DNA from: Protopterus annectens
Lineage: Eukaryota > Chordata > Ceratodontiformes > Protopteridae
Assembly (NCBI RefSeq): GCF_019279795.1
Contig: NC_056737.1
Location: 1,198,589,475-1,198,653,474 of the forward strand
DNA: 64,000 nucleotides
Direction: 5' to 3'
The notes under the pieces are model-generated. The model did not search any database. It saw only the letters and a program-made list of their open reading frames with translations, and was not told where the DNA came from. The translations under genes were made by a program, and so were the position numbers. Of this stretch, positions 30,322 to 46,988 are shown in pieces (within the stretch, counting starts at the first letter, position 1; each line of letters begins with the position of its first letter).

Positions 30322-30616
30322 CTACCTGCACCAAATCAATGCCCATGAAGCAGAAACTATACCCAGGATTATCAAAACATGTTTAGAAAGGGCGTTATCC
30401 ACTTTCTGCTTTTTTATGGCGTAATCGTGTTGGTAGACCCTATCACGTAATCTACGGTCGGTTTTACCGACATAATATGCCCTACAGCAGTTGCAAAAAG
30501 CAATGTACACTACAGACCTTGTCTCACAGGAGATTCTATGTTTAATAAAATATTTTACATCTCCTATGGTAAAAGAATTACCTGCCTTGATAAGTCTACA
30601 TTGGTTGCATGTACTG
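30322..30616 (-). pseudogene. PLE-F GIY-YIG endonuclease
   Basis: The frame reads VVYIAFCNCCRAYYVGKTDRR and LRDRVYQHDYAIKKQKVDNA, a GIY-YIG nuclease N-terminal half with the conserved Arg, ending after LIWCR at 30322. Upstream of the Met at 30510 the frame stays open into the truncated linker (DVKYFIKHRISCETRS). The C-terminal Glu region is present in part, near 30310-30250, in another frame (the plus-strand text there reads CCACCAGGCTTAAATGAAG inverted, the usual RYPPGLN-type end). Confidence 0.78.
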
Positions 30617-31082
30617 TGTCTTTATACTGTGGCATCATTCTTGGTGAGGGCAAGATGCTACTCAAGGTCAGAGTCATACCAGCCTGGGCTACATGGTCAG
30701 AGAGCTCCTCTATGTCTCTTTTCATGTAGCCCAGGGAGGTTCGTCTCAGGTCATTCACAATAGCATGGACAATGACGGAGTCATACTTGTACTTGCTTTG
30801 GAGTGACCTGAGTGGTTGCATTATGTGGCAGATCCTGGCACCCGACAGGCAGCTTACAGTGACCTTCTCCTTGTTCAGTCTGGTGAGCAGGACGTCAGTG
30901 TGCCGGACAATAGAGTCCCCTATAACAAGTGTATTTGGTGTGTTGTTTGGCCTTAAGGGCTGTGACTGTGAGGCACACTGATTTTGTGAGATATGTGATT
31001 CGTGGGTATTGTTGAGGGGTGGCTGTTACTTGGATATATACTTAGGAGGTCTTTGCTGTTTAGGCAGATTTTTATTTAGAGC

Positions 31083-31376
31083 CTAAGAGTATGTTTTTGT
31101 GTGTTTATGTGTTGGGTATGCAGCAGCAATAGGTCTGTGTGAGACTGGATTTGTAGTGTGGGTGGTTACTTTTTCCTCCTGACTGACTGTGCCAGTCTTG
31201 GGTTGAGAGAGCTCTGCCTCCAGTTTGGCTGTGTAACTGCATCTCTCACATGTATTAGAGTTTGTTGGAAGGAGGAGAGGGTTGTCTGTGTACATAAGGC
31301 AATTGTAACATTGCCTCAAAATTCCCAGATTCACCAGCTGGACTGGAGAGTAAGCTTGAAACTGACCCTTGGACAT
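31083..31376 (-). pseudogene. LINE-2 ORF1, N-terminal part
   Basis: MSKGQFQAYSPVQLVNLGIL at 31376 opens the frame, matching LINE-1. Next come CYNCLMYTDNPLLLPTN, TCERCSYTAKLEAELSQ and a Thr/His/Pro-rich stretch. The two copies agree on start and cysteine spacing, which supports this as the real ORF1 start. The frame is lost before the esterase. Confidence 0.8.
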
Positions 31377-32082
31377 ACCAGATTAGTATAGGGAACTGTT
31401 TTTTTACTGATCAGATTAGGGAAGGGAACTGATTTTTCACTTGATCAGGAAGGACCAATCGGGAGCCTAATACTTATGAGAAGTCAAGGAGGGTATAGTG
31501 CTTTAGTTAGTTAGTGTTTCCTTATAAGAGCTGAGCAAGTGCAGGGCTTTAGAAAGAGAATAGAGTGATTACTTTGAGAGTTTGAGCAGTTCTAAGGGAA
31601 AAAGTGAAGAGCAGACTTTGTGGAGCCTGGAATAGTTTAAACCTGTTTAGGTGGCGCTGCCCGATGCTGCTCAGTGCACAAAACAGTGCAAAAAGAGAGT
31701 TATAGGGTTTAAAGAGAGAGAGATCAAGGAGTTTAGAATTGACCCAAAATGGCCAATAAAACTACAGCTTCTAGGTAGTAACCACTCCTCCAGGGACAGG
31801 CAGGCTGTTCAGTGTTAACCACTCCCACTGGTGAACACAGAAACAACCCTTTAGCCCAAGCAAGCACTGGCCTTCTAGAAACTTCCAAACAGTTCAGAAC
31901 AGCAAATCTGTAACTGAACTTTCTTAACTTTCAGAAAGTGGGAAAAAAGCAAGATTTTTTTTTTCTTTTTGTTGTAGTTTAAAGGTAGCAGAGATACACA
32001 AGCAGCAAAATAATCACAACAGTGCAATAAATGACCCCACACTTGAGTGCTAGGCCAAAATGGTGGAAGGCATAAAGGAGAC
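31377..32082 (-). other. LINE-2 5' UTR (probable)
   Basis: About 700 bp with no ORF upstream of the ORF1 start, ending where DIRS-2 sequence begins. It includes a T-rich run near 31955 on the plus strand. The similarity to the LINE-1 leader near 24650-24760 is limited to the ORF1-proximal part. Confidence 0.5.
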
Positions 32083-35000
32083 CTAGGGGCCAATCGAGGA
32101 GAAGAGCATCTCTGGGGGACCCCCTTGAGGAGGAATTAGGGCAAAGTTGCTTCTGCACTTGTTTTTCAGGGGTGAAGCAAACAGTTCACAGCAAGGCTGG
32201 CCCCAGTGAAGAAATATTTTCTTCACCACTCTGGAGTTTAGAGACCACTCATGAGGCATGTGAATACACCTGCTCAGTTTGTCTGCAATCATGTTTGAAC
32301 TCTCAGTGATGTGCGTTGCTATCAGAAAGCGATTGGAAGGTATTGCCACACTTGAAGGGCTTCTTGACACAGCGGGTAGGACTTGGTTACCCCCGTTTGT
32401 TGATGTACCAGACTACATCAACTCCAATGAATTCCATATCTTAAGATGGAGTTAGTTGAGACTTTGCAAGACTGACCATGATGCCCAATTGTTGAGATAG
32501 CTCCAGAATGAAGTCTATTGTTTGTAGAAGTAAATGCCTGGTGGAAGCGATGAGGAGCCAGTTGTCTAGGTAAGGAAACACCTGGAATCTGTGCAGCCTC
32601 AAATGTGCTGTGACCACTGCCATACATTTTGTGAACACCCTAGGGACTGTACTGAGAACAAAGGGCAGTATTCTGAACTGGTAATGACTGGCTCCCAGCT
32701 GGAAGCAGAGAAACTTTCTTGAGGGTTTGTCCATCTTTATGTGGTAATACGCGTCTTGAAAGTCAATAGAACACATCCAATCATTTTCCTTTAAGAAGGG
32801 AAGTACTGACTGAACCATGACCATCTGGAATTTTGACTGTTGGACAAATTATTTTAGCATGCTGAGATCCAAAATTGGTCTCCAGTCCCCTCTTTTCTTT
32901 GGCACTAAAAATAATCTTGAGTAAAATCCGGATCCTAATTGGTCTGGTGGGACTTCTTGGATAACTCTTTTTTTCTAGCAACCTTTGTATTTCTAATGCT
33001 GTTTGATCCTTCTGACTGGGTGGAAAATCAGGGAATCTTGCTTGGGTTCTCGGGTAAAGGGTGAAGGGGACTGAATAACCTCGCACCCAGGCATTGGTAG
33101 TTGTGCCACCATGCAGGTAGGTGCAAGGAGAATCTTCTCCTGACTGCCTCCAGAGGCAAGCAATTGGGCCCCCTTTCAGGACCACTGATAGGGTTGACCA
33201 TAGAAGGACTCCCTTGAACCCTTATTCTGCAGACCACTCCTGCCTCTATGATGGCATCTTCCATTGTAACTCCCACCTCTGCCCCAAAGGGAGTCTGTAC
33301 CACGTGTGTCCTGGTAAGGTTTCTGGGACTTCTTAAACAACATTTTGTCACTCCTTTGATTCCTGGAGTAGGATCACTGAGGAGTGGAAAAACATATGCC
33401 CACACCATACAGAGTCTTTCCACCCTTTTCACACCTGGACAGAGTTTCCTTAACTTTGGGCCCAAACAATGAGGATGGGTCAAAAGGAGCATTGACGAAG
33501 GAAGATTTAAATGGCTCCACAAACTCACACATGTGCATCCAAGCGTGTCGTCAAATAGCAACACCTGAACCTGCTGACCTGGTTACACCTTCGGTTGCAT
33601 ACACAATGAGCCTCATGGACGAGTTTGAAATAGACTCCAGGGTAGCTAACTGGGAGGCCACCTTCTCTTGAACCTCATCAGCCACAGCTCCTGCCAGGCT
33701 ATCTGACAGCTCCTTGACCATATCCCTCTGAAGTCTAGTAAAGTGTGTCAAAAAGTTCAAGGACCTGATGGAAAAGGTCAATGATGCATAGACCTGCTTC
33801 CCAAATCTGTCCATTGCCTGGACTCTCGGTTAGGGGGATGAACAGTAGAACTTTACTTGGCTAGTTCTTTCTTGGTGGCAGCTGCTACCACCATGGCATC
33901 AACTACTTAGTCCTTTGCCCAATGTGGATGGTCCTCAGGAGTGGAAAGTATTTTGTCAGGTCTCTGGAGGACAGGGTTTACAGAATCAGGAGCCTTACAA
34001 GCCCACTGAGCTATCAATTTAATTAAGTCATCAGTGGGTGGGGTCACCCAGGAGGAAGACAGACGAGCACCAAAGACCTGCAAGTACATGGATTCCTCAG
34101 AGAAAGGGTCTCTTGAGATTCCAATCACCCCTCTGTTTTTGGATCTCAACAATGTCTCTGAAAGAGACGTTTTGCAGGGGTGACCATGGGCAACCCTCCC
34201 CCTCATCTAAATCTGTGTCCTTAGTGATGGATTCTTCAGGAGAATCAAGGCATTTGCTCTTAGACAATCTCTTCCAAGGTAGCTCTTCAGTGGGAGCATC
34301 TGAAGAAGACTCAGAAGAGGGTATGCCTTTAGTAAGTAAGACTTGTGACCTTGGACCTTGCTGTCCAGGAGTAGAGGTTGGTGGTAGAACTGATAAACCT
34401 GGGATCAAAGGGTGAGTCTCCAGTAACACAACAGCCACCTGAGACAAGGCAGTGGCCATGGATTTTTCCATGGCTTGAAAGGCAGGACCTCCTGAGAAGG
34501 TATGGGAGCCTGAAACCAAGACAGAGAAACTCAGAACCGGGTCACAACAATCCTGAAGGCACTGAAGGCATCAGAGCCATACCTCATGTCAAAGACACAA
34601 AGTTTATTGGTGTTGAAGTTATTGGTACCTGTGAAGTTGGAGTCAAGAGCTCTAGAGCCTGTGAAGAGGTCGGAGGAGGAGAGTAAGAAGGCATCATGGA
34701 AGAGAAACACCTTGTACTAGAAGGGAGAGGAAGCTGAGAAGATGAGGGAAGACCCCTGGCTGTCAGGATCTGATCCAGCAACCTTAGCATAGCAATGTCT
34801 GCAAGACTTCTGGTGGAGCGAATGGACAATCCAGAAGGAGACTCAGGTCTTTCTAGAAAGGGGGTAGGAGGCTGTCCAAGGGAAGGTTCAATGGAGGAGG
34901 AATAAGTGATCCTGGGCTGAGTAGAAATGTCAGTCTTTGGCACCATGTGCGGAGCCGTGGGAAATATCAGCACTGACATGGTAGCAGTGACAATCAGTAC

Positions 35001-35962
35001 CAGTATTGGAACCAAAGCCAAAGTGGGACTGGTAGGAGTCGTAGTTTGAGTGGGCGTCGTTTTCGGTGTCAATGGCACCAGTAAGGGTAATGGTGCTGAA
35101 GATTCAGTCCATTCCAAAAGGTTCGAAACCTGAGATTTCGGTTCCAAAGAGGAACCTGCAGATGCATGCTTGTGCTTTTCAATGGCCGGTGTTGAAGGAG
35201 ATGCCGGCACCGAATGGGAAGCTTTGAAATCAGAGGCTGGAGAAAACCGGTCGGCCTTGGACAAGGCTTCTTTGAAAGGGGCTTTAAGAAGCCCTTTGAG
35301 AATAATCTTATTTCTATATTCTACCAGGGCTCTATTACTGAAACACTGGCAGATTGTACAGTCAGTACTTAAGTGGGGTGCCCCCAAACAATATACACAA
35401 CAATCATGGCCATCTGAGTTTGGCATTTTCCTGCCACAATCTTTAGATTGTTTAAAGCCAGTAGTTAGGCTTTTAGATTTTTCTGCCATCCCCCTAAATA
35501 AAAATGCAGGAGAAGCAGAAGAAAAGGAAAGAGGAGAAAAAACAACAAACAGTCACACCACAAAGGAAAACACTACCAGCAATGGTAGGAAAAATTACCT
35601 AATGCTAAAGTAGAGGGCAGAAGGGAACTACTAATGATGGTAATGGAGATTACCAACAGTAAAGGGAAAGGTAACACACACACTCACACTAAGGGTAGAC
35701 CAGAAAAAATAAAGGGTTCCAAGGAGTTTAGAGGTTAATACCAGTTATAGAAAAAAGGACAAAAGTATAAAGTTTTACTTAGCTACGACAGAGGACTCGG
35801 CTGACGCGTCTTGCTGTAAGAGTGGCAAACGAGATCTGAGGTAATGCAGAGAAAGGCATTGTGGGTAGACTTGGCTGATGTGAGCTATTTAATGGCCAGA
35901 TTGGTTCTGAGGATCACAACCATAGACCCACAAGTTAAGAATAGATGAAGATTGACAACATC
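32083..35962 (-). mobile_element. DIRS-type retrotransposon fossil, partial (DIRS-2)
   Basis: Minus strand. Parts: left terminal region (about 35800-35962), gag-like ORF1 (about 33550-35490, with CGRKMPNSDGHDCCVYCLG near the start), reverse transcriptase (about 32440-33190; YLDNWL at the position of YLDDWL) and part of RNase H (about 32083-32370). The tyrosine recombinase and right end are absent where LINE-2 begins. It is broken in several places and has lost internal sequence. It is related to DIRS-1 and more distantly to DIRS-A and DIRS-3. Confidence 0.9.
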
Positions 35963-36295
35963 CGTTTGTATTTATTAATTCAGAAGTACATGTGCTTTTA
36001 TTTTTTATTTACTTTATTTCATTTATTTGACATGTGGTAACCAGGAAAGTCCGACTAGGTAGAGATTATCTGTTTTCAGCTGAGGCCTTGGGGGAAATGA
36101 TCCACATAAAGACAGACAAATAAGAATAATTAAATACAGGACAATAAACAGTGAGATATTATATATGCTAAAAAAATCTAGATTATAAAAAATACATAGT
36201 TGGATACAAGAATTTACTAGCAGAAATTAACAGGACTTTTAACTTTTTATTTTAAAGGATATTTACAGAAGTTATTTGCTATGCTTGATGGCATT
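35963..36295. other. Spacer with a possible L2-type 3' end
   Basis: GTAACCAGGAAAGTCCGACTAG at about 36037-36058 and GAGGCCTTGGGGGAAATGAT resemble the ACCAGGAAAGTCCCATTGAG ... GGGAGACC 3' terminus of fish L2 (Maui-type) LINEs. The match is short and from memory. The rest is AT-rich, with no ORF. Confidence 0.3.
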
Positions 36296-36364
36296 ATTTA
36301 TTGTGATTGATTGTAATTTGCTGTTAATTTGATTAACAGCAAATTACAATCAATCACAATAAAT
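36296..36364. repeat. Perfect palindrome, 33-bp stem, 3-nt loop
   Basis: The left arm 36296-36328 (starting ATTTATTGTGATTGATTGTA) is perfectly inverted at 36332-36364 around TTG. It ends 1-2 bp before the left end of DIRS-3. Purpose or origin unknown. Confidence 0.92.
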
Positions 36365-36365
36365 C

Positions 36366-42704
<6,339 letters not shown>

Positions 42705-43133
42705 TAAGACCATACCACAAAATGGTCTCCTTTGAACTAAACATAAAACCTACACCCTCAGCTAACCCTGGAATATTCAGGAACTACTTACTCTAAGGCT
42801 AACCTCCTGCTATTAAGTGAGAACCTGGCAAAATGTCAACACCCTATAAACCCTAAGAACACTGATGCCTATGTAGAACTCTTCACAAAAACCCTGTACA
42901 AGCATGTTAATAGCTGCATAGAGGCAGCTGTACCCATCAGGAAGAACTACAGAAATAACTCAAAAAACAAGTCATTCCAGTGGAAACACAAAATCAATAG
43001 GCTGTATAACAGAAGGAAGAAAATCATGGCAAAAATAGGAAGTACAGCACCCAGCAGGATAAAGGCACTCTCATCAAACTAAACAAACAACTCAGAGGGC
43101 AAATTAAGTCTACCAAAGTCAAACGAGGTAAAT

Positions 43134-43684
43134 GTGGCCTCCCACGCCAAGGACAACCACAAGACATTCTTTAGCTATGTCTGCAACCTCAAAGGCAATA
43201 CTCAGTTGTGTGAAGAGCTCATTGGAAATGGAGCCACCTATACTGAACCAGAAGATATAGCAAAACTACCGGCAGACAAATTCACCCCCAACTATATCCA
43301 TCTCTCCCCCTTATACTTCTCTCAGGAAATACCATCATATATAACTCCCCCTGCTATCACTAGAGAACAGGTCCTTAATGCTCTCTCTAAGGTCAAGAAC
43401 ACTGCATTAATGGGCCCAGACAATATCCCAGGATGCCTTTTAAATAGCATGAAACATGACCTGTCAAGCCATCTGGAATTGCTATTTAATTGTAGCCTCC
43501 AAACAGGCTTTGTGTCTCGTGAATGGAGAACAGCAACAGTCATCCCTCTGTACAAAGGTGGACTATCTACAGACCCTGGAAATTACAGACCCATAAGTCT
43601 CACCAGTCTCATAGGCAAAGTCATGGAAAGAATTATCATGGAAATGATTAATAATGATAAAGTAAACCTCCAGACACTGGACAC
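43134..43684 (+). pseudogene. LINE-3 reverse transcriptase, N-terminal part
   Basis: The frame contains ASHAKDNHKTFFSYVCNLKG, LIGNGATYTEPEDIAKLPAD, KNTALMGPDNIPGCLLNSM, GFVSREWRTATVIPLYKGG, NYRPISLTSLIGKVMERII and NLQTLD, then leaves the family. These are the RT finger blocks of this CR1/L2 family and match LINE-1 and LINE-2 in order. Motifs A to C are missing from the copy. Confidence 0.87.
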
Positions 43685-43888
43685 AGCAAAACAGAAAAAC
43701 AAAACCAGGCAAAATGCACTTCACCAATGGCAACTGGGATGACAGAACAGCAGATTTATTAAAATAGACACAACTTTACCAAAAAATATTAGTGCTTTCA
43801 TCTTAGAATTAAGACTTCTTCAGATATATGCAACAGAACAAGTACTCAGCTTAAAAAGACCAGTAAGGTGACATGATACAGAAAACAC
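43685..43888 (-). mobile_element. Penelope-like element 3' remnant (PLE-G)
   Basis: A 200-bp piece on the minus strand with a hammerhead-like motif at about 43785-43830: CTGAAGA (complement 43817-43823), stem II TCTTA/TAAGA, GAAA, AGCACT. ATAT on each side can form stem I. It is followed by TTTAATAAATCTG, like other PLE ends here. No coding part left. Confidence 0.65.
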
Positions 43889-44018
43889 AATTATATACTT
43901 ATCAAGGGTACCATAACTTGTCAGAGATTTGGGATGCATGGCTAAGCTTAAAAAGGCCCTTGTGGTTGTTAGCCTAGTAAACACCTGTGAACCTATGAAC
44001 CTATGATTAGAGCTATAG

Positions 44019-44345
44019 AAATTCACTATCAGTAAAAAGCTGCTAATGGCTTTAACCTTAGTTACTGTGCACCTCCCTTTCTTATTTACCACAGAAGCAG
44101 ATTTTTATTCCAGCTCACACTATTGCTGAATAACGAGATGGCACCTTTAGAAGCAGGTTTACAATGGACTACCATATACCACCCTTTCAAGTGTCTCAGC
44201 TGCATCTTACCTGGTGTTGCAGACAACTTAGTCTCTTGCAAAGACACATCAGATGCACGCATCTTGGCTATCTCTTTAAGTAGACATGCTGCTTTGACTC
44301 TGGCAATCAGACCCTTTACATTCCATAACAGCTACATTATCTGAG
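44019..44345 (-). pseudogene. L1/Tx1-type ORF2, endonuclease start
   Basis: The minus strand reads LLWNVKGLIARVKAACLLKE, IAKMRASDVSLQETKLSATP and LRHLKGWYMVVHCKPASKGA, then VNKKGRCTVTKVKAISSFLL. This fits an L1-clade AP endonuclease N-terminus (WNVxGL, QETxL, then V.K.GR...K). The catalytic Asn (WNV) and Glu (QET) are readable. The frame is broken around 44110 and the 3' part is missing. Confidence 0.75.
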
Positions 44346-44486
44346 TGCCACCTGCAAGAAAAATCTGTTCACTCTGTGAGCTAATAAAACTGCCACTCAT
44401 CGAGTCATTGGTGGTGGGAAGCACAACTATCTGGACAGCCCTTGATACCAGGAAGGGGGTTCTACTCTACTACACCCTGGGTATCT

Positions 44487-44616
44487 TTAACTGAATATAT
44501 TAAATGGTATGACTCACCTAAATGAGCCACTGTAGTCACAATATTTTCTCATTAACTGAATATATTAAATGGCATGATTCACTTAAATGAGTCACCGTAG
44601 TAACCATGCATTCTCA
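44487..44616 (+). repeat. 65-bp tandem duplication
   Basis: TTAACTGAATATATTAAATG at 44487 and again at 44552, with about 90% similarity over the two units. It lies between ORF2 and ORF1 of the L1-type element. Confidence 0.88.
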
Positions 44617-45009
44617 TTAGTACAACCCTAAACAGATAAATCACTACAACAGCACCAATTGTACAGATCTATACCGACAACTCCAAGAATTGCTGTAACA
44701 TGGCTAGATAATGTAAAAGCAACATGGTATGAAATAATGTAACAGCAGTGAAATAGAAAAACCCAGGAAATCCTCCTGTTATGTTACATAGCAAGATGTT
44801 GAAAATGTTACCACGAATACCCAGCCACTAAATTTATGGCGCAAAGGCTAAAAATATACACGGCCTGTATGGATATACCAGGGTGAACAGATGGTTGCCT
44901 GGCTAAGCTGGTATGTGAGACTAAATTGAAAGCCATAATAACTCACTGTAGCTCACAGCTTAAAACTTATTTTATTTAACAGGCCTCATCTCAGTTAGAG
45001 AAGAAACCT

Positions 45010-45115
45010 ACAAATACAAGGTAATAACAACCAATTACATAACAGACAAATACAAGGTAATAACAACCAATTACATAACAGACAAAAACAAGGTAACAAC
45101 AACCAATTACATTAC
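45010..45115 (+). repeat. 36-bp tandem repeat, three units
   Basis: Units start at 45010, 45046 and 45082 (ACAAATACAAGGTAATAACA and variants). In the L1-type element between ORF1 and ORF2. Confidence 0.92.
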
Positions 45116-45229
45116 ATATAAGCATACAGAGAGGTACATTCATATGCCAAAACCAGCAGAATCACATTGTTATGAGAAGTTGTATAAAAGTTAGCAAAAA
45201 AGGAAAACTGCACTAGGCTGAAGCAGTGC

Positions 45230-46230
45230 ATATCAAACCTGTAGTTGTGATTGTCTTGAGGTGCCTGCCGCCATGGCTTTTACGAAGGCAATTCTGTCCT
45301 ATTCCTTCTCCAGCCAGGCAATCTCTTTCAAGGTTGAGTCAAGCCCAATAAAGTCCATGAATTCCACTGTGAATTTGTCTGATCAACTCTGTAATGGCAG
45401 ACATTTATTCTGAGGAATGACTGTGCAGGGGTGCTGTTTAATAGACTGATGTGACACTTAATTTACCAGTGAGGAGCCTTACCAGACAGTAACAGTTTTG
45501 GCCTTTTTCCATCTTTGCCGTGGTGGGTGTGACAATTTGTGCTTGATTCTCCTCCTGGGCTGGATGAGTGGGGGGGTTAAATGTTCCATTTCTGTTATTA
45601 CCTGAGAAGCAGTCACCTTCAGTCAGATGGATAACGGTATCGGACTGATACCCTCACTGGACAAATAGCTGGGCTGGAAAACACCGCTGTACAGTAAAAT
45701 CAGAATCTTTAAAACATGTCTGTTTTGGAACAATTGCTTCACATATATTGAAAAGTGCAATGCTGTAATCAGGTGCTATCTGTAATAGTGCTCCACTTAA
45801 GGGGTACTTGGGGATCCAAGTCCCTCTTCACAATCCTAGTAAAATGTCAAATGAAAATGTCTTGGATGGTTGGTAACAGTTCAGGTCTTGCCATGGTATG
45901 CTTTTTCCACGTCCACAGTCAGACCACATTTTAATAATAAGGCTAGCTCTTTCCAAATATAGGTGACAGGATTATCTCCTTCTAATCCTTCAGGTAGCCT
46001 GATGATTCTGTGATTATTCCTGTGAGAATGAGTCTCTAAATCATCAGCTTTTAGGCTGAGGTGATGCTGCCATTCCTTGATCTTCTTGATCTGCTGGGAA
46101 TACTGAATTATGACAACCCCCTGATGATGTTGCTCCAGTTGAATAAGAAGAGCAGACTCTTCAGCCCTAGTCTCCTCTCCAGGTAATTTTAAATACTACA
46201 AGTCCATTTTAAAGAGTGCTCAGACAGGCT
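45230..46230 (-). pseudogene. L1/Tx1-type ORF1 (trimeric RNA-binding protein), degraded
   Basis: Readable blocks on the minus strand: a heptad-like stretch QYSQQIKKIKEWQHHLSLKA, HSHRNNHRIIRLPEGLEGDN, PVTYIWKELALLLKCG, VEKAYHGKT, then APDYSIALFNICEAIVPKQT, CFPAQLFVQ and near the end FMDFIGLDSTLKEIAWLEKE. The order coiled coil, RNN.RI.GLPEG, P.Y....R..F, PA.L is that of L1-type ORF1 proteins, which coat the LINE RNA. The frame is lost several times. Its N-terminal 27 codons lie beyond PLE-E at 50733-50654. Confidence 0.72.
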
Positions 46231-46243
46231 AAATAGCAAAGCA
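46231..46243. repeat. Target-site duplication of PLE-E, left copy
   Basis: AAATAGCAAAGCA here and at 50654-50666, flanking PLE-E exactly. Confidence 0.9.
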
Positions 46244-46261
46244 TTTATTTTTAAATTAAAT

Positions 46262-46741
46262 CAAAATTTTTGGTAGTTGAGAAAGTAAATACAGGACGAT
46301 TCACGGATAGATTTAATGCTTACCTTGAAGTACTAGAACTTAAATGGCAAGATATTTTAAAAGGCTGATGTAACACCAGGCATTAATGAGAAGATTCCCA
46401 TAAAATGCCTTTTAAAGTTCAAAAATAGTTGAAAGGTATTTTTATTTTATTATAATTATTTACTTTTAGACATATAAATTTTTATTGTAAGAACTGATGA
46501 TTCATTCATGTATGCAAACAGGTATTTTTTGGTTTGACATGTCCTGTATGTTTAAATATACAATTGAGCTAGTTATGATTTCATGATAGATTCAGTATGA
46601 GTGGCTAATTAGTAGCATTGGTTAATTGTTGACAATATTTATTGATGCAAGCTGAGTGATTGTATTGTTTATGAAGAAGTTCTGTATTAAATGAACAAAA
46701 GCGCTAAGGACAGTGTCTCTAGGTCGTATTTTGTTTTTGGT
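46262..46741 (+). repeat. PLE-E left pseudo-LTR
   Basis: Copy of 50171-50651, offset about 3909 bp. It begins inside the 3' coding end (GTAAATACAGG..GATTCACG) and ends TCGTATTTTGTTTTTGG. A hammerhead-like element near 46672-46712 (TTATGA, GTTC..GAAC, AAAAGCGCT) has a changed core. Confidence 0.9.
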
Positions 46742-46988
46742 TTTGTGTTGCTTCGTATTTTTTCAAGTTCTGTCTTGTGGAAACACTATTATTGCTCTAG
46801 TTACGGCTCAGGGGCTTCGTAACAAGTACACTCATTCGAGTAGATTATTTTATATGACTGTGTCATCTTCAACCCTATTTTCTTTGGTGGATTATTTACT
46901 GCCTTTAATTTATTGGCATTAGTCTACTATAGTCGAGTGGTACCTGGCGGTGTTTAGAGAACTGTTAGCAACTGCATCATTAGTTTGC

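Larger units (their letters stand above)
29480..30616 (-). mobile_element. Penelope-like element, 3' fragment (PLE-F)
   Basis: A 1.1-kb 5'-truncated PLE within LINE-2 ORF1, flanked by a 14-bp duplication. The coding part at 30616-30322 gives NQCRLIKAGNS (linker end) and the GIY-YIG domain SVVYIAFCNCCRAYYVGKTD, RRLRDRVYQHDYAIKKQ and ALSKHVLIILGIV, with YVG for YIG. About 850 bp of AT-rich 3' sequence follow, with a hammerhead-like motif near the end. Confidence 0.88.
29236..31020 (-). pseudogene. LINE-2 ORF1, SGNH-esterase part, split by PLE-F
   Basis: Two pieces. Upstream (30617-30821): SKYKYDSVIVHAIVNDLRRTSLGYM and LTLSSILPSPRMMPQYKD, the esterase core (VHxxxND block). Downstream (29236-29463): ISFNNWLKYWCHSKGIHCLSV and DGLHLSPLGFCKLA with the D..H catalytic block. 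The end, GKAQRTNPPSWTTQG, reaches a stop before the endonuclease, so in this copy ORF1 is closed where LINE-1 reads through. The esterase domain is typical of ORF1 proteins of CR1-group LINEs. Confidence 0.8.
27640..32082 (-). mobile_element. CR1/L2-group LINE, 5' two thirds (LINE-2)
   Basis: Minus strand, in order from 5': 5' UTR (31377-32082), ORF1 N-terminus (31083-31376), ORF1 esterase (30617-about 31020, then 29236-29465), endonuclease (about 28560-29235), and the RT N-terminal part (27640-28333). PLE-F splits the esterase. The RT catalytic half and the 3' end are lost in the gap. The domain order and sequence match LINE-1. The 5' end abuts DIRS-2 at about 32082. Confidence 0.87.
42705..44018 (+). 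mobile_element. CR1/L2-group LINE, 5'-truncated, internally deleted (LINE-3)
   Basis: It starts in the last part of the endonuclease (LLSENLAKCQHPINPKN), continues with the linker (FQWKHKINRLYNRRKK) and the RT N-terminal region to about 43684, then lacks the RT core. After the PLE-G remnant it resumes with the 3' UTR (CTTATCAAGGG, CATGGCTAAGCTTAAAAAGG) and ends CCTGTGAACCTATGAACCTA. It is inserted in an L1/Tx1-type LINE, whose endonuclease begins at 44019. Confidence 0.87.

Noticed and set aside
44940-45010. A possible further hammerhead (AACTGAGATGAGGCCTGTTA on the minus strand)
   Set aside because: The core is not CTGATGA and no GAAA with a pairing stem follows at the right distance.
45000-45250. 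Host exon near the FMDFIGLDST peptide
   Set aside because: The peptide fits the C-terminal end of an L1-type ORF1 and lies in order behind the other ORF1 blocks, so no host gene is needed.
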